From contig JADIMA010000060.1 in assembly GCA_017694945.1 (NCBI GenBank), positions 1-55,244 on the forward strand: a stretch of DNA of 55,244 bases, written 5' to 3'. This document shows, piece after piece, positions 23,982-34,630 of the stretch. The DNA is from Candidatus Merdivivens pullicola (GTDB lineage: Bacteria > Bacteroidota > Bacteroidia > Bacteroidales > UBA932). A program made the position numbers and the translations under genes. How positions within the stretch are numbered: the first letter of the stretch is position 1; each line of letters begins with the position of its first letter. A model generated the notes under the pieces. It was not told where the DNA came from. It saw only the letters and a program-made list of their open reading frames with translations, and made no database searches.

Positions 23982-25895
23982 TCATTCGGCAGATGACGCC
24001 CATAATTCCATATCCTTGTCCAATTCGTTTTTCAAATCGACATATTTCTGGGTCATGGCCATGATGTCGTCTCCTTCGCCCGGGCAGGAAAGCCTCTGCT
24101 CCAATTCTGAAATTTCAGATTCAAGCCTGGATATGTTCTTTTCCAGAGCGGCTATCCTGTTTTTTAGTTTTTTTTCATCCGACCTCCGGACATTCTGCAT
24201 CCGGCGTTCCTCGCTTGCCTGAGGATTTTTTGTCTGCTTCTTTACCGACAGTTCGGGGATGCTCCTTTCAAGTTCCTGAAGGCTTTCAATCTTCCTCCGG
24301 TCAAGAAAATCCTGTATCCCTCCCAGATTTTCCTTTACGCGCCCGTCCCTGAACTCGTATATCTTATCGACCAGGCCGTCAAGAAAATCCCTGTCATGCG
24401 AGACCACGAGGAGCGTGCCGTCGTACTTTTCAAGGGCTTTCTTCAATATGTCTTTGGATCTGATATCCATGTGGTTGGTAGGCTCGTCAAGCGCCAGCAG
24501 GTTATAAGGGTGGAGCATCAGTTTGGCCATTGCAAGACGCGCCCTCTCGCCGCCGCTCAGCACTGCAACCTTCTTGTCGATATCTTCTCCCCTGAACAAA
24601 AACGCACCGAGTATGTCTCTGAGTTTTGTCCGTATGTCTCCTACTGCTATCTTCTCAAGCGTATCGAATACCGTATCGTTCTTGTCCAATATGTCTTCCT
24701 GATTCTGGGCATAATAACCGATTCTGACATTGTGGCCGAGCCTGTATTGTCCGGAAAAAGGCTCCAGTCCGCCGGTAACTACTTTCATGAAGGTGGTCTT
24801 TCCTTCCCCGTTCCTGCCGACAAGGGCCACTTTCTCGCCCCTCATGATTGTTATGTCCGCCTTGTCGAAAACCACCTTGTCGCCATAACCCACCTTCATG
24901 TCCCTTCCCTCGAACACGATGTCTCCGGAGCGAGGTGCAGGCGGGAACTTGATATTCAACGCCGAATTGTCTTCTTCATCTATCTCTATGCGTTCAATAC
25001 GTTCAAGAGCCTTGATGCGCGACTGTACCTGATTGGACTTGGTCGGCTTGTATCTGAAGCGTTCAATAAACTCTTCATTTTTCTCAATCATCCGCTGCTG
25101 GTTCTCGTATGCGGCTTTCTGCTGGTTGATACGCTCTTTCCGCAATTCGACATACTGGCTGTAAGGCACTTTGTAATCGTATATCCTGCCCAGCATGATT
25201 TCCACAGTACGGTTTGTTACATTGTCGAGGAATTTCCTGTCGTGGGAAATCAGCACGATAGAGCCTTTATATGCCTTGAGATAGTCTTCCAGCCATTGAA
25301 TGGATTCTATATCAAGGTGGTTTGTCGGTTCATCCAGCAAAAGCACGTCCGGATTGCGCAGAAGTATCTTGGCCAGTTCTATACGCATATTCCATCCCTG
25401 GGAAAACGTTTCGGTAGGGCGTCCGAATTCCTCTTTCTTGAAACCGAGCCCCAGCAGTGTTTTTTCAGCCGCCACCAATGGAGATTCGTTATGGTACATG
25501 GCAAGCATGTCGTTCAGATCGTTCATTCTGACGATAAGGGCTCCGTATTCCTTAGACTCGTAATCCGTCCTCTCCGCCAGTTGGAGATTGATTTCTTCCA
25601 ACTCGCTTTCAAGCGCAAATATGTGAGAAAAAGCCGTCATCGTCTCATCTATGACGGTTCTTCCCTTGGAATGTTCCATTATCTGTGGCAGATAGCCGAT
25701 CCGGCAATCCGAAGGTTTGTCTATCTTACCGGAAGAAGGGGACTGTATATTGCATATCAGTTTAAGAATGGTGCTTTTACCCGCGCCGTTCTTGCCGACA
25801 AGCCCTATCTTGTCTTTTTCGCTTATATGGAAACTTATGTCGTTCAGCAATGTAAAACCGCCATAAGATACCGTTATGTGATTGACTGATATCAT
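23982..25895 (-). CDS. ABC-F family ATPase (Uup/YheS-like)
   Basis: A 637-residue cytoplasmic protein with two ABC domains and no membrane segment, the mark of ABC-F proteins that act on the ribosome. The first domain has GLVGKNGAGKST (about 34-45), a degenerate signature SQGWNMRIELAK and VLLLDEPTNHLD. The interdomain linker (about 235-310) is rich in charged helix (ELRKERINQQKAAYENQQ). The second domain has ALVGRNGEGKTT, LSGGERARLAMAK and LLALDEPTNHMD. The C-terminal 90 residues form a coiled coil (EERRMQNVRRSDEKKLKNRI onward) as in Uup. Its start overlaps the thioesterase stop by 4 bp. The family includes translation factors and antibiotic-resistance proteins; the chromosomal operon suggests housekeeping. 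Confidence 0.93.
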   Translation of the reverse strand: MISVNHITVSYGGFTLLNDISFHISEKDKIGLVGKNGAGKSTILKLICNIQSPSSGKIDKPSDCRIGYLPQIMEHSKGRTVIDETMTAFSHIFALESELEEINLQLAERTDYESKEYGALIVRMNDLNDMLAMYHNESPLVAAEKTLLGLGFKKEEFGRPTETFSQGWNMRIELAKILLRNPDVLLLDEPTNHLDIESIQWLEDYLKAYKGSIVLISHDRKFLDNVTNRTVEIMLGRIYDYKVPYSQYVELRKERINQQKAAYENQQRMIEKNEEFIERFRYKPTKSNQVQSRIKALERIERIEIDEEDNSALNIKFPPAPRSGDIVFEGRDMKVGYGDKVVFDKADITIMRGEKVALVGRNGEGKTTFMKVVTGGLEPFSGQYRLGHNVRIGYYAQNQEDILDKNDTVFDTLEKIAVGDIRTKLRDILGAFLFRGEDIDKKVAVLSGGERARLAMAKLMLHPYNLLALDEPTNHMDIRSKDILKKALEKYDGTLLVVSHDRDFLDGLVDKIYEFRDGRVKENLGGIQDFLDRRKIESLQELERSIPELSVKKQTKNPQASEERRMQNVRRSDEKKLKNRIAALEKNISRLESEISELEQRLSCPGEGDDIMAMTQKYVDLKNELDKDMELWASSAE

Positions 25896-26299
25896 TCAAA
25901 ATGCGCCTTCAGTGCCTCTACAACAGAACGCGGAGCCCTTACAGGCCTCCTTGTCTCCGCATCGATGAATCCAAGAGTCACTCTGCCCGTATTCAGCAGT
26001 TCCCCTCTTTGGTTATATATCTCGTTCTTAATGAACAATTTTGCCGTAGGTATCGAATCAACGATGGTAACGATTTTCAAGCGGTCTCCCATCCTCGCCG
26101 GAAGCAGGTATTTTGACTGGACTTCGACTATAGGAGCCATGACGCCCTGCCTTTCGATCTCCCAGATAGGTATCCCGAACTGTACGAGCATGTCGTGGCG
26201 TCCACACTCCATATATCTGATATAGTTGGAATGGTGCACTATACCCATCAAATCAGTCTCATAATACCGGACATCTACAAATGTCTCGCATCTTACCAT
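25892..26299 (-). CDS. Acyl-CoA thioesterase, 4HBT (YbgC-like) hotdog fold
   Basis: A 135-residue hotdog-fold thioesterase. The 4HBT/YbgC motif VRYYETDLMGIVHHSNYIRY (residues 10-29) holds the catalytic Asp16 and the conserved His-Asn pair, and MECGRHDMLVQFG follows. Later strands (YLLPARMGDRLKIVT, FIKNEIYNQRGELL, GRVTLGFID) complete the fold. It hydrolyses an acyl-CoA thioester; the chain preference is not visible. It lies 4 bp after valS and overlaps the ABC-F start by 4 bp, so it is inside the operon. Confidence 0.88.
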   Translation of the reverse strand: MVRCETFVDVRYYETDLMGIVHHSNYIRYMECGRHDMLVQFGIPIWEIERQGVMAPIVEVQSKYLLPARMGDRLKIVTIVDSIPTAKLFIKNEIYNQRGELLNTGRVTLGFIDAETRRPVRAPRSVVEALKAHFE

Positions 26300-26303
26300 G
26301 GCG

Positions 26304-28967
26304 CTACTCTCCCTTCAAAGTCTTTAAGGCAGCCCTCAGTGCCTCGAGTTTGCTTAATGCATCTGCCTCTTTCTTCCTTTCCAACGCAACGACTGCTTCA
26401 GGGGCGTTCGATACGAACCTTTCATTTGAAAGTTTTCCACGCACCTGTTTCAGGAAACGCTCATTGTGTTCTATGGCTTCCACTGTCTTTTTTATCTCCT
26501 CTTCCACGTCAACAAGACCTGACAGCGGCACGAAAAACTCTGTTGTGCCAACCATAAATGACACGCCTTGAATATCTTCTGGCATTTTATCTATATCATC
26601 TATTGAAGACACATTGGCCATCTTCATCACTACCGAGACAAACTCCCCGTCAAAATCCCCGTGGACAGACAGGGAAAGAGGCTCCTTAGGAGAAATCCCC
26701 TTGCTCTGGCGTATATTCCTTATTGCCGCTATTACATCGCAGGCAATTGAAAAACGCATGACATATCCGCCGTCATATTTTTCCGCCTCGGGAAGCCTGC
26801 TGAGCATTATCGTCTCCCCTTCTTTCCTTTCCGCAAGATTCTGCCACAGTTCCTCGGTTATGAACGGCATGAAAGGATGTATGAGTTTCAGCAACGCGTC
26901 AAAGAAATCCAGGGTGCAGTCAAACACCTTCCTGTCTATGCCGCGGCCATAGGCCGGTTTGATGATTTCAAGATACCATGCGCAGAAATCGTCCCAGAAA
27001 AACTTGTAAAGGGTCATCAGGGCGTCTGAAAGACGGAACTTGTCAAAATGGTCATTTACAGTTTCAATAACCTGATTCAACCTATGCTTGAACCAGCATA
27101 GCGCAACTATTGAACTATCAAGATGTATTGCGGAATCATCCACATCTTCTCCGACCTTCCAGCCCATCACAAGACGGAACGCGTTCCATATCTTATTGCA
27201 GAAATTACGGCCCTGCTCCACCTGGGATTCGTCAAAAAGGATGTCATTTCCGGCCGCACTGCAAAGCAGCATGCCGAGACGCACGCCGTCGGCCCCGTAC
27301 TGTTCCATCAACTTGATGGGATCCGGGGAGTTCCCTAACGATTTCGACATTTTTCTTCCGAGTTTGTCACGCACGGTACCTGTAAGATACACATTCCTGA
27401 AAGGTATCGCGCCCATGAACTCGTTACCGGCCATAATCATCCTCGCCACCCAGAAAAACAGAATATCCGGAGCGGTAATCAGGTCATTTGTAGGATAATA
27501 ATATCTTATGTCGGCATTCGGCTCGTGGGACGGATTTCCCGGAAGTTCCGGGTCAAACACGGATATAGGCCACAGCCAGGATGAAAACCATGTATCAAGC
27601 ACATCCTCATCCTGCTTCAGATCTTCCGCCTTTATGTCGGGCATCATTTTCCTTGCCGCCTCCAAAGCCTCTTCAGGAGTATTTTCCACCACGAAGCGGC
27701 CGTCCGGGAGATAATATGCCGGTATCCTCTGGCCCCACCACAACTGGCGGGAAATGCACCAGTCGCGCACTGTCTCCATCCAATGCCTGTACGTATTACG
27801 GAATTTATCCGGAATAAGGTGTATTTCATCGTTTTCAACCCTGTCCAACGCTCCTTTTGCGAGTTCTCCCATCTTCAGGAACCACTGCAACGAAAGCCTC
27901 GGCTCTATCACAGCGTCCGTTCGCTCGGAATAGCCTACCTGCGAAGAATATTCCTCCTCCTTTTCAAGGAAACCGCCCTGCTCGAGCATCCCGCGTATAT
28001 GCTTCCTTGCAGCGAAGCGATCCTCCCCTACAAGGATTACCGCCTTTTCGTTAAGCCGTCCGTGATCATCGATAATGTCTATTACCGGAAGATTGTGCCT
28101 CTGTCCTATGGCATAGTCGTTGACATCGTGAGCCGGCGTGACTTTCAGGCATCCTGTACCGAAGCCCATCTCTACATAATCGTCCTCTATGATAGGAATC
28201 TCCCTATCAATCAATGGAATGAACACTTTCTTGCCTTTAAGCCACCCGTATCTTTCATCCTGCGGATGGATACATACGGCTGCATCAGCCATTATGGTCT
28301 CGGGGCGCGTCGTGGCTATGACTATATACTTGTCCGACGGCTTTCCGTTTTCTGAAATAAAATATCTCAGATAATAGAGTTTCGACTTGGTCTCCTTCCT
28401 TATCACCTCCTCGTCACTTACGGCGGTAAGCCCTACAGGATCCCAGTTAACCATGCGGATTCCCCTGTAAATAAGCCCCTTTTTATAAAAATGCACAAAG
28501 GTGCGCACAACGGCGGCGCTTAGATCGGAATCCATCGTAAACCTTGTACGATCCCAGTCGCACGAAGCGCCCAGTTTTTTCAACTGCTCAAGTATGATTC
28601 CGCCGTGCTTCTCCTTCCATTCCCATGCATGCCTCATGAATTCTTCACGGCTGATATCCTCTTTTGATATGCCTTCCGCTTTCAGTTTCGCAACGACCTT
28701 TGCCTCGGTTGCAATCGAAGCATGATCGGTCCCGGGCACCCAGCAAGCGTTTTTCCCGCACATCCTGGCCCTGCGCACAAGCACATCCTGAATAGTGTTG
28801 TTGAGCATGTGCCCCATATGAAGAACGCCTGTTACATTGGGAGGCGGAATAATCATCGAGTAAGGTTCACGGGTATCGGGTTCTGAATGGAAAAACTTGT
28901 GTTTCAACCAATACGAGTACCATTTATCCTCAGTTGCAGAGGGGTCATACTTTGCCGGCAATTCCAT
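26304..28967 (-). CDS. valS: Valyl-tRNA synthetase
   Basis: Class I aminoacyl-tRNA synthetase that charges tRNA-Val; 887 residues. The start at 28967 gives [20 protein letters not shown], the standard N-terminus in Bacteroidota; an ATG two codons earlier (28973) is also possible. The HIGH motif is HMGH at residues 50-53, after PPPNVTGVL. The editing (CP1) domain includes [14 protein letters not shown] and PAHDVNDY. The KMSKS motif lies near residue 540. The C-terminal arm ends in a Lys/Glu-rich coiled coil (from about 820). It is the first gene of a five-gene minus-strand run with thioesterase, ABC-F, RlmB-like and dipeptidase genes. Confidence 0.97.
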   Translation of the reverse strand: MELPAKYDPSATEDKWYSYWLKHKFFHSEPDTREPYSMIIPPPNVTGVLHMGHMLNNTIQDVLVRRARMCGKNACWVPGTDHASIATEAKVVAKLKAEGISKEDISREEFMRHAWEWKEKHGGIILEQLKKLGASCDWDRTRFTMDSDLSAAVVRTFVHFYKKGLIYRGIRMVNWDPVGLTAVSDEEVIRKETKSKLYYLRYFISENGKPSDKYIVIATTRPETIMADAAVCIHPQDERYGWLKGKKVFIPLIDREIPIIEDDYVEMGFGTGCLKVTPAHDVNDYAIGQRHNLPVIDIIDDHGRLNEKAVILVGEDRFAARKHIRGMLEQGGFLEKEEEYSSQVGYSERTDAVIEPRLSLQWFLKMGELAKGALDRVENDEIHLIPDKFRNTYRHWMETVRDWCISRQLWWGQRIPAYYLPDGRFVVENTPEEALEAARKMMPDIKAEDLKQDEDVLDTWFSSWLWPISVFDPELPGNPSHEPNADIRYYYPTNDLITAPDILFFWVARMIMAGNEFMGAIPFRNVYLTGTVRDKLGRKMSKSLGNSPDPIKLMEQYGADGVRLGMLLCSAAGNDILFDESQVEQGRNFCNKIWNAFRLVMGWKVGEDVDDSAIHLDSSIVALCWFKHRLNQVIETVNDHFDKFRLSDALMTLYKFFWDDFCAWYLEIIKPAYGRGIDRKVFDCTLDFFDALLKLIHPFMPFITEELWQNLAERKEGETIMLSRLPEAEKYDGGYVMRFSIACDVIAAIRNIRQSKGISPKEPLSLSVHGDFDGEFVSVVMKMANVSSIDDIDKMPEDIQGVSFMVGTTEFFVPLSGLVDVEEEIKKTVEAIEHNERFLKQVRGKLSNERFVSNAPEAVVALERKKEADALSKLEALRAALKTLKGE

Positions 28968-28999
28968 AATCATATCGTCTTTTATGCATTTTAAGACGG

Positions 29000-29007
29000 C
29001 AAAATTA
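29000..29007 (-). promoter_or_regulatory. Putative valS -7 box (TAATTTTG on the complement)
   Basis: The complement of 29000-29007 matches TAnnTTTG about 33 bp before the valS start. This supports the late start codon, because the frame stays open far upstream. Confidence 0.4.
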
Positions 29008-29102
29008 ATATTTTTAATCGAGATTCCGATGGGAAGTTGTTTTGATTTATAAAAAAATGAGTATATTGCAGTTTGTTTTTTAAAATTTAAAGTAAAAGAA
29101 AA

Positions 29103-29414
29103 ATGGCAGAAGAAAAAAAATCCATCAATCTGGAGATAAAGCCCGAGATTGCAAAAGGAAGTTATTCCAACCTCGCTATCATCTCCCATTCGCACAGCGA
29201 ATTCATCATTGACTTCGCACAGGTGATGCCCGGATTCCCGAAACCGGAAATAACCCAAAGGATAATACTCGCCCCGGAGCATGCAAAAAGGCTCCTCATG
29301 GCACTCCAGGACAATATAGTCAAATACGAAAACCAAAACGGCCCTATTAAAGTAGAACAGAAACTCACGGCACAGTTCCCATTGGACTTCAATTCAAAAG
29401 GCACCAAATCCTGA
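29103..29414 (+). CDS. DUF3467 family protein
   Basis: A 103-residue soluble protein matching the DUF3467 pattern: an N-terminal segment [20 protein letters not shown], then [19 protein letters not shown] and [20 protein letters not shown]. It has no signal peptide or membrane segment. Members are widespread, small and uncharacterised, so no function is assigned. It is divergent from valS and lies 5 bp upstream of maf, with which it is probably co-transcribed. Confidence 0.85.
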   Translation: MAEEKKSINLEIKPEIAKGSYSNLAIISHSHSEFIIDFAQVMPGFPKPEITQRIILAPEHAKRLLMALQDNIVKYENQNGPIKVEQKLTAQFPLDFNSKGTKS

Positions 29415-29419
29415 CAGCC

Positions 29420-29995
29420 GTGAATCTATCGGAACACAGAATCATACTCGGATCCGCCTCGCCGCGCCGCAAGGAGTTGCTGGCGGGTCTTGATTTGGAA
29501 TTCACGGTCGATGCCGAGACGAATTGCGACGAGAAATACGATCCCGCCTCCAGGCACGACATGATTCCACTCGAAATAGCAAAGGCCAAATCCAAGGGAT
29601 TCCACAGGCCGCTTGAAGACGACGAAGTGCTTATTACCGCAGACACAATGGTGTTTTGCGGCCGGGACATAATGGGCAAACCGAAAGACAGGGACGATGC
29701 CGTCCACATGCTACGCAGGCTCTCCGGGAACACACACACCGTCGTAACGGGAGTATATATAAGGACAAACGCAAAAGGACAAGGATTTGCCTGCACCTCC
29801 GAAGTAACATTCAAAAAACTGGAAGACAGCGAAATAGAATACTACATCGACAGATACCGTCCTTACGACAAAGCCGGGGCGTACGGAATCCAGGAATGGA
29901 TAGGATACGCCGGCATAACATCCATAAACGGTTCGTACTACAACATCATGGGGCTGCCCGTACAAAGGCTTTATACGGCATTGAAGGATTTTTAG
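29420..29995 (+). CDS. Maf-family nucleoside triphosphate pyrophosphatase
   Basis: House-cleaning enzyme that hydrolyses non-canonical or pyrimidine NTPs to NMP and pyrophosphate. The 191-residue protein starts at a GTG, 5 bp after the DUF3467 stop; no ATG suits. Motifs are ILGSASPRRKELL (residues 9-21, the SxSPRR nucleotide-binding loop), ETNCDEKYDP, ITADTMVFCGRDIMGKP, with Asp of ADT as the likely catalytic/metal residue, SGNTHTVVTG and the terminal KAGAYGIQEW. The presence of the GAYGIQE form suggests the dTTP/UTP-active YhdE subgroup. Convergent with recQ, 8 bp apart. Confidence 0.92.
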   Translation: MNLSEHRIILGSASPRRKELLAGLDLEFTVDAETNCDEKYDPASRHDMIPLEIAKAKSKGFHRPLEDDEVLITADTMVFCGRDIMGKPKDRDDAVHMLRRLSGNTHTVVTGVYIRTNAKGQGFACTSEVTFKKLEDSEIEYYIDRYRPYDKAGAYGIQEWIGYAGITSINGSYYNIMGLPVQRLYTALKDF

Positions 29996-30003
29996 GACAC
30001 GTT

Positions 30004-31962
30004 TCAATTCCTGAGCATGCCGGCATCGAGCATGTACCTCAGCAAGGACAGGTAATCCTTGTACCCGTCCCCGAACCTGGACATAAGATCATTGAGAAAT
30101 TCATGTGTCGAAACGGCAGCAGCAAGCCATCCCCTGTCGCTTCTTTTTATCGAGTACATTCCGCAGATTTCCCTGAAATCATACGAACTGACGAATTCCG
30201 ACATCTCCGCCGCCATCGCATTGCGGTTTGACGGTTTCCTGCCGGCAGCCGCAAGACACACATCGCATTTTCCGCATTTCGCCGCTCCGTTCTCACCGAA
30301 ATACCTCAACAGGAGCACGCTCCGGCATTCGTCCGTCCTTTCCACATACGAAATCATAGCCTCCATCCTGTCCGTAAAACGCCGGAGCCTGTCGTCGTAT
30401 TTCTTTTTAGGAAGGCTGACATCCTTAGGCATGTACCTGTTTTCCTTAAAACGGATCAACGGGGTCTTGTCGGAAGGAATATAGGTTATTACACCCTTCT
30501 TGTACAACATATACAGGCGGCGCTTGAACTCGGACTCCTGGCAGCCTGTCATTTTCGCCGCATAGCCGGTATCGACAGTAACAGTATGCGAGAAAATACC
30601 GGGATAACGCCTCATCAGGAAATCAAGTATGTTTTCTTCAAGTTCGTCCCCGGGATAAAACGAATACAGTTCCTCCCTCGTCAGGATGAAGCCGACTCTT
30701 GTAGGTATCTCTCCCTCCTCTTCGACCTCCCAGTGGTTTTCCATCTCGATATACTTTATGGCGCTTGCGGCCCTTGCGCGGGAGAGTTTGTATCTGGAGC
30801 AGAAATCCGCCAGATCGAATTTCCCGGCATGGCCCATGCCATACCCGAAAGGTATCCCGAAATAATTGTGAACTTTGTGATATATATCCTCAATGTACTC
30901 AAGCGACGGAAAGGTATTTTCACGTATCTGCCTGAGCCTCCGTATGTCGCTGTCATTCCATAACAGGACGGCATAAGAACGCTTCCCGTCCCTTCCGCCA
31001 CGCCCGGCTTCCTGAAAATACGCCTCGATGCTATCGGGCATATCAAAATGGCACACGAAACGCACGTCCGGCTTGTCTATACCCATGCCGAAAGCATTGG
31101 TTGACACGATAATTCTTGTTTTTCCCGTCTTCCACCTGTCCTGGATGAGTTCACGGGTATCCTTGCCCATTCCGGCATGGTAACTTTCAGCGACATAGCC
31201 GTTGGAAACCAGAAAAGCCGCGACTTCCTCTGCACGGCTGCGCATCCTTACATAGACTATTCCCGTACCCGGAACCCCCTTGCAGATTGCCAGCAACTGG
31301 CCGAACTTGTCTTCGCACCTGCGGACGACATACGAAAGATTGTCCCTTGCAAAACTTCCTTTTATCAGATTAGAGCGCCTGAACTCAAGCCGGCGCATTA
31401 TATCATCGGCGACTTCCGGCGTAGCCGTAGCCGTGAGCGCTATTACAGGCACATTACGGCCCGCTATTTCCCTTATTCGGGATATTTCCAGGTAATCAGG
31501 CCTGAAATCGTAACCCCACTGCGAAATGCAGTGCGCTTCGTCAACGACAATATAAGCGATTTTCATATACGGAAGCCGGGCGATGAACATTTCCGTCCTG
31601 AGCCTTTCGGGAGAAAGATAGAGGAATTTGAAATCCCCGAAAACGGCATTATCCAAGGCTATGTCTATATCCCTTGCGCTCATCCCTGAATAAATCGCAA
31701 TCGATTTAATCCCCCTGGCGTTCAGATTCGCCACCTGGTCTTTCATCAGGGCTATCAGCGGAGTTATCACGATCGACAGGCCTTCGGACATCAGCGTAGG
31801 CACCTGGAAACACACGGACTTCCCTCCACCCGTAGGCAATATCGCCAGGACATCATCCCCCCGCACGGCCGAATCTATTATCTCCCTCTGCCCTGGCCGG
31901 AAACCTTCGTACCCCCAATATTCCCTCAGTATTTCCTGAGCCCTGTCCGCTTTTCCCTCCAT
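30004..31962 (-). CDS. recQ: RecQ family ATP-dependent DNA helicase
   Basis: A 652-residue 3'-5' superfamily 2 helicase for recombination and repair. Helicase motifs run in order: FRPGQREII (motif 0), [14 protein letters not shown] (Walker A, about 38-51), [28 protein letters not shown] (DEAH box with the RecQ loop), [26 protein letters not shown] and EAGRGGRDG. The RecQ zinc-binding domain is present, with its Cys set in [12 protein letters not shown] and CGKCDVCL, and a winged-helix region lies before it. No HRDC domain is apparent at the C-terminus. Bacteroidota commonly have two RecQ paralogues, so this may be the HRDC-less one. Confidence 0.92.
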   Translation of the reverse strand: MEGKADRAQEILREYWGYEGFRPGQREIIDSAVRGDDVLAILPTGGGKSVCFQVPTLMSEGLSIVITPLIALMKDQVANLNARGIKSIAIYSGMSARDIDIALDNAVFGDFKFLYLSPERLRTEMFIARLPYMKIAYIVVDEAHCISQWGYDFRPDYLEISRIREIAGRNVPVIALTATATPEVADDIMRRLEFRRSNLIKGSFARDNLSYVVRRCEDKFGQLLAICKGVPGTGIVYVRMRSRAEEVAAFLVSNGYVAESYHAGMGKDTRELIQDRWKTGKTRIIVSTNAFGMGIDKPDVRFVCHFDMPDSIEAYFQEAGRGGRDGKRSYAVLLWNDSDIRRLRQIRENTFPSLEYIEDIYHKVHNYFGIPFGYGMGHAGKFDLADFCSRYKLSRARAASAIKYIEMENHWEVEEEGEIPTRVGFILTREELYSFYPGDELEENILDFLMRRYPGIFSHTVTVDTGYAAKMTGCQESEFKRRLYMLYKKGVITYIPSDKTPLIRFKENRYMPKDVSLPKKKYDDRLRRFTDRMEAMISYVERTDECRSVLLLRYFGENGAAKCGKCDVCLAAAGRKPSNRNAMAAEMSEFVSSYDFREICGMYSIKRSDRGWLAAAVSTHEFLNDLMSRFGDGYKDYLSLLRYMLDAGMLRN

Positions 31963-32033
31963 ATTCCGATATCCCCGTTAAGAAAATTTAAATAAAGCAG
32001 GACAAAAATATAAAAAATTACTGAAAATAATTC

Positions 32034-32041
32034 TATTTTTG
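32034..32041 (+). promoter_or_regulatory. Putative pckA -7 box (TATTTTTG)
   Basis: TAnnTTTG match at the end of an AT-rich tract, giving a leader of about 75 nt before the pckA ATG at 32123. Confidence 0.4.
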
Positions 32042-32122
32042 CGGCCGCGAAACGGTCTGTTTTTTGCAAGCAGGAAGCGGACTTAAAAAACGAGAAATTG
32101 AAAACATTAATATTTTTTAGTT

Positions 32123-33730
32123 ATGAATAAAATAGATTTAAGCCGCTACGGCATTACCGGAGCAACAGAAGTAATCTACAACCCTGATTACGACACCCTC
32201 TACAAAGCCGAACTCGACCAGTCACTTACAGGATACGACAAAGGGCAGCTTACAGAACTCGGAGCAGTCAATGTCATGACAGGCGTATATACCGGCCGTT
32301 CCCCTAAAGACAAGTTCTTCGTAATGGACGATGTCAGCAGGAACACCGTATGGTGGACTTCAGACGAATATAAAAACGACAACAAACCGGTAACTCCTGA
32401 GACATGGAAGACCCTCAAGGAACTTGCCGTAAAAGAACTTTCAAACAAGAAACTTTACGTAGTCGATGCATTCTGCGGAGCAAATCCTGCAACGCGCCTG
32501 AAAGTGCGCTTCATCATGGAAGTCGCATGGCAGGCTCATTTTGTAAGGAACATGTTCATCCGCCCTACCGAGGAAGAACTGGCAGCATACGGCGAACCTG
32601 ACTTCGTTGTATTCAACGCTTCAAAAGCAAAAGTTGAGAACTATAAAGAACTGGGCCTCAATTCAGAAACTGCCGTAGTCTTCAATCTCACTTCAAAAGA
32701 GCAGGTCATCATCAACACATGGTACGGCGGAGAAATGAAGAAGGGTATCTTCTCAATAATGAATTACTACAACCCTCTTCGCGGCATCGCTTCAATGCAC
32801 TGCTCTGCGAATACAGACCTTAACGGCGAGAATACGGCAATATTCTTCGGGCTTTCAGGCACCGGCAAGACCACCCTTTCAACCGACCCTAAGAGGCTTC
32901 TCATAGGTGACGACGAACACGGCTGGGACGACAACGGCGTATTCAACTATGAAGGCGGCTGCTATGCAAAGGTAATCAACCTCAGCAAGGAAAACGAGCC
33001 TGACATCTACAATGCAATCAAGCGCGACGCCCTTTTGGAAAACGTCACCGTGGATGAAAACGGCAAAATAGATTTCGCGGACAAGAGCGTAACTGAAAAC
33101 ACCCGTGTTTCATACCCTATCTATCATATTAAAAACATAGTGAAACCGGTATCGAAAGGCCCTCACGCAAAACAGGTCATCTTCCTGTCGGCAGATGCGT
33201 TCGGAGTGCTTCCTCCTGTTTCAATACTTACTCCTGAACAGACCCAGTATTACTTCCTCTCTGGCTTCACCGCAAAACTGGCAGGCACCGAGCGCGGAAT
33301 CACCGAACCGACACCGACCTTCTCTGCATGCTTCGGAGCGGCGTTCCTCTCACTCCACCCTACCAAATACGGTGAAGAACTTGTTAAACGCATGAAAGCT
33401 GTCGGCGCAAGGGCATACCTTGTGAACACAGGATGGAACGGTTCAGGAAAACGTATCTCAATCAAGGATACCCGTGGAATCATAGACGCCATCCTCGACG
33501 GCTCTATCGACAAGGCTCCTACCAAGAAGATCCCATACTTTGATTTCGAAGTACCTACAGAACTTCCAGGTGTCGATCCTCACATCCTCGATCCTCGCGA
33601 CACCTATGCAAATGCTTCCGAATGGGATACCAAGGCAAAAGATCTTGCAGGACGTTTCATCAAGAACTTCGAGAAGTTCACCGGCAACGACCTCGGAAAA
33701 TCGCTTGTTGAAGCAGGCCCAAGGCTGTAA
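32123..33730 (+). CDS. pckA: Phosphoenolpyruvate carboxykinase (ATP)
   Basis: Interconverts oxaloacetate + ATP and phosphoenolpyruvate + CO2 + ADP. In anaerobic Bacteroidota it often runs toward oxaloacetate for succinate or propionate formation. The 535-residue protein has the ATP-type motifs: [11 protein letters not shown] near the N-terminus, the substrate-binding [15 protein letters not shown], the P-loop [15 protein letters not shown] (about 246-260), the metal site [21 protein letters not shown] and the adenine-binding C-terminal [11 protein letters not shown]. It is complete and of normal length. It is monocistronic, followed by a strong bidirectional terminator. The regular codon use suggests high expression. 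Confidence 0.97.
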   Translation: MNKIDLSRYGITGATEVIYNPDYDTLYKAELDQSLTGYDKGQLTELGAVNVMTGVYTGRSPKDKFFVMDDVSRNTVWWTSDEYKNDNKPVTPETWKTLKELAVKELSNKKLYVVDAFCGANPATRLKVRFIMEVAWQAHFVRNMFIRPTEEELAAYGEPDFVVFNASKAKVENYKELGLNSETAVVFNLTSKEQVIINTWYGGEMKKGIFSIMNYYNPLRGIASMHCSANTDLNGENTAIFFGLSGTGKTTLSTDPKRLLIGDDEHGWDDNGVFNYEGGCYAKVINLSKENEPDIYNAIKRDALLENVTVDENGKIDFADKSVTENTRVSYPIYHIKNIVKPVSKGPHAKQVIFLSADAFGVLPPVSILTPEQTQYYFLSGFTAKLAGTERGITEPTPTFSACFGAAFLSLHPTKYGEELVKRMKAVGARAYLVNTGWNGSGKRISIKDTRGIIDAILDGSIDKAPTKKIPYFDFEVPTELPGVDPHILDPRDTYANASEWDTKAKDLAGRFIKNFEKFTGNDLGKSLVEAGPRL

Positions 33731-33756
33731 AATATAATAAATTGACAAAAAAAACG

Positions 33757-33790
33757 AACCGGCCCCGATTTGAGGCCGGTTTTGTTTTAA
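33757..33790. terminator. Bidirectional intrinsic terminator after pckA
   Basis: AACCGGCC (33757-33764) pairs perfectly with GGCCGGTT (33774-33781) around a 9-nt loop. It is followed by TTTTGTTTT on the plus strand and by a long T-run on the minus strand (from AAAAAAAACG before it). It serves both pckA and the convergent MBL gene. Confidence 0.85.
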
Positions 33791-33825
33791 ATCATTTTTC
33801 AAACCGTAAAAAATCCGTTCGACCG

Positions 33826-34626
33826 TCACAGTTCAATCACCTCCGACGCTTCTCTCCTCGGAAGAGGGTACAGCATCAAATCCCTGCCGGGAACGACACC
33901 GATTTCCGCCAAAGCCGCTTTAGTGCATTCGTAAGCAGTTTTCGGCGTATTGTTATGGTCGCTCAGATGGCAGAGGAACACATGCTTCAATCCTTCATGA
34001 TACACACGTTTGACAAACGAAGCACAGTCGTCGTTGCTCAGGTGCCCGTTATCCCCCATAATCCTCGCCTTCAACTCACGCGTATAAGGGCCGCAGAGAA
34101 GCATGTCGAAATCATAATTCGACTCTACTATGATATGTCCGCATTGACGGGCCATGCCGAAGACAGGCTCGGGAACACGCCCCAAGTCAGTCAGCAGCAT
34201 GATTTTCTCCCCGTAAAAATCCATAAAATACCCCACGGTTTCTGTCGCATCATGGCCTACGCGGAACGGTATGAAAGAAAAACCCTTATAGGCAGTCTGC
34301 GACATGCACTCGCACGGTTTCAGAAAAGCGTTTGTAACTTCAGGCATACGCCTGTCATTGGCAAAGACCCGGCACAGGACAGGGGTGGTATAGACCGGCA
34401 AAGCGAATTTTCCCACAAATCTTCCAAGATGCCTCACATGGTCTGAATGATCGTGCGTTACAAGGACGAGATCTATGTCGTCCAGACCAATGCCGGCACC
34501 TTTTAGGGCTTTGCCGGCACGCCTCATGCCGACCCCGGCGTCTATCATGACGGCACACTCGTCATTGAATATCACATAACAATTGCCGTTGCTGCCGCTT
34601 GAGAGACTTAAAAACTTGACCGGCAT
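33826..34626 (-). CDS. MBL-fold metallo-hydrolase, YycJ/WalJ-like
   Basis: A 266-residue metallo-beta-lactamase-fold hydrolase. The N-terminus VKFLSLSSGSNGNCYVI and IDAGVGMRRAGKAL fit the YycJ-like group. The metal motif THDHSDHVRHL (about 57-67) gives the HxHxDH ligands. Further candidate ligands are in THPC-type positions later (LLTDLGRVP, ESNYDFDML, CHLSDHNN). No signal peptide. Relatives are exonuclease-like or linked to cell-wall signalling in Firmicutes, but no substrate is shown here. It follows the purine phosphorylase by 4 bp. Confidence 0.85.
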   Translation of the reverse strand: MPVKFLSLSSGSNGNCYVIFNDECAVMIDAGVGMRRAGKALKGAGIGLDDIDLVLVTHDHSDHVRHLGRFVGKFALPVYTTPVLCRVFANDRRMPEVTNAFLKPCECMSQTAYKGFSFIPFRVGHDATETVGYFMDFYGEKIMLLTDLGRVPEPVFGMARQCGHIIVESNYDFDMLLCGPYTRELKARIMGDNGHLSNDDCASFVKRVYHEGLKHVFLCHLSDHNNTPKTAYECTKAALAEIGVVPGRDLMLYPLPRREASEVIEL

Positions 34627-34630
34627 CGTG

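Noticed and set aside
24396-25889. Very long open frame (497 codons) on the plus strand
   Set aside because: It is antisense to the ABC-F gene, whose Walker and signature motifs are intact; the peptide has no recognisable domain and biased composition typical of a shadow frame.
28968-29336. N-terminal extension of valS
   Set aside because: The extra 123 codons run through a TAnnTTTG box and across the divergent DUF3467 gene, and ValS proteins start near MELPAKY.
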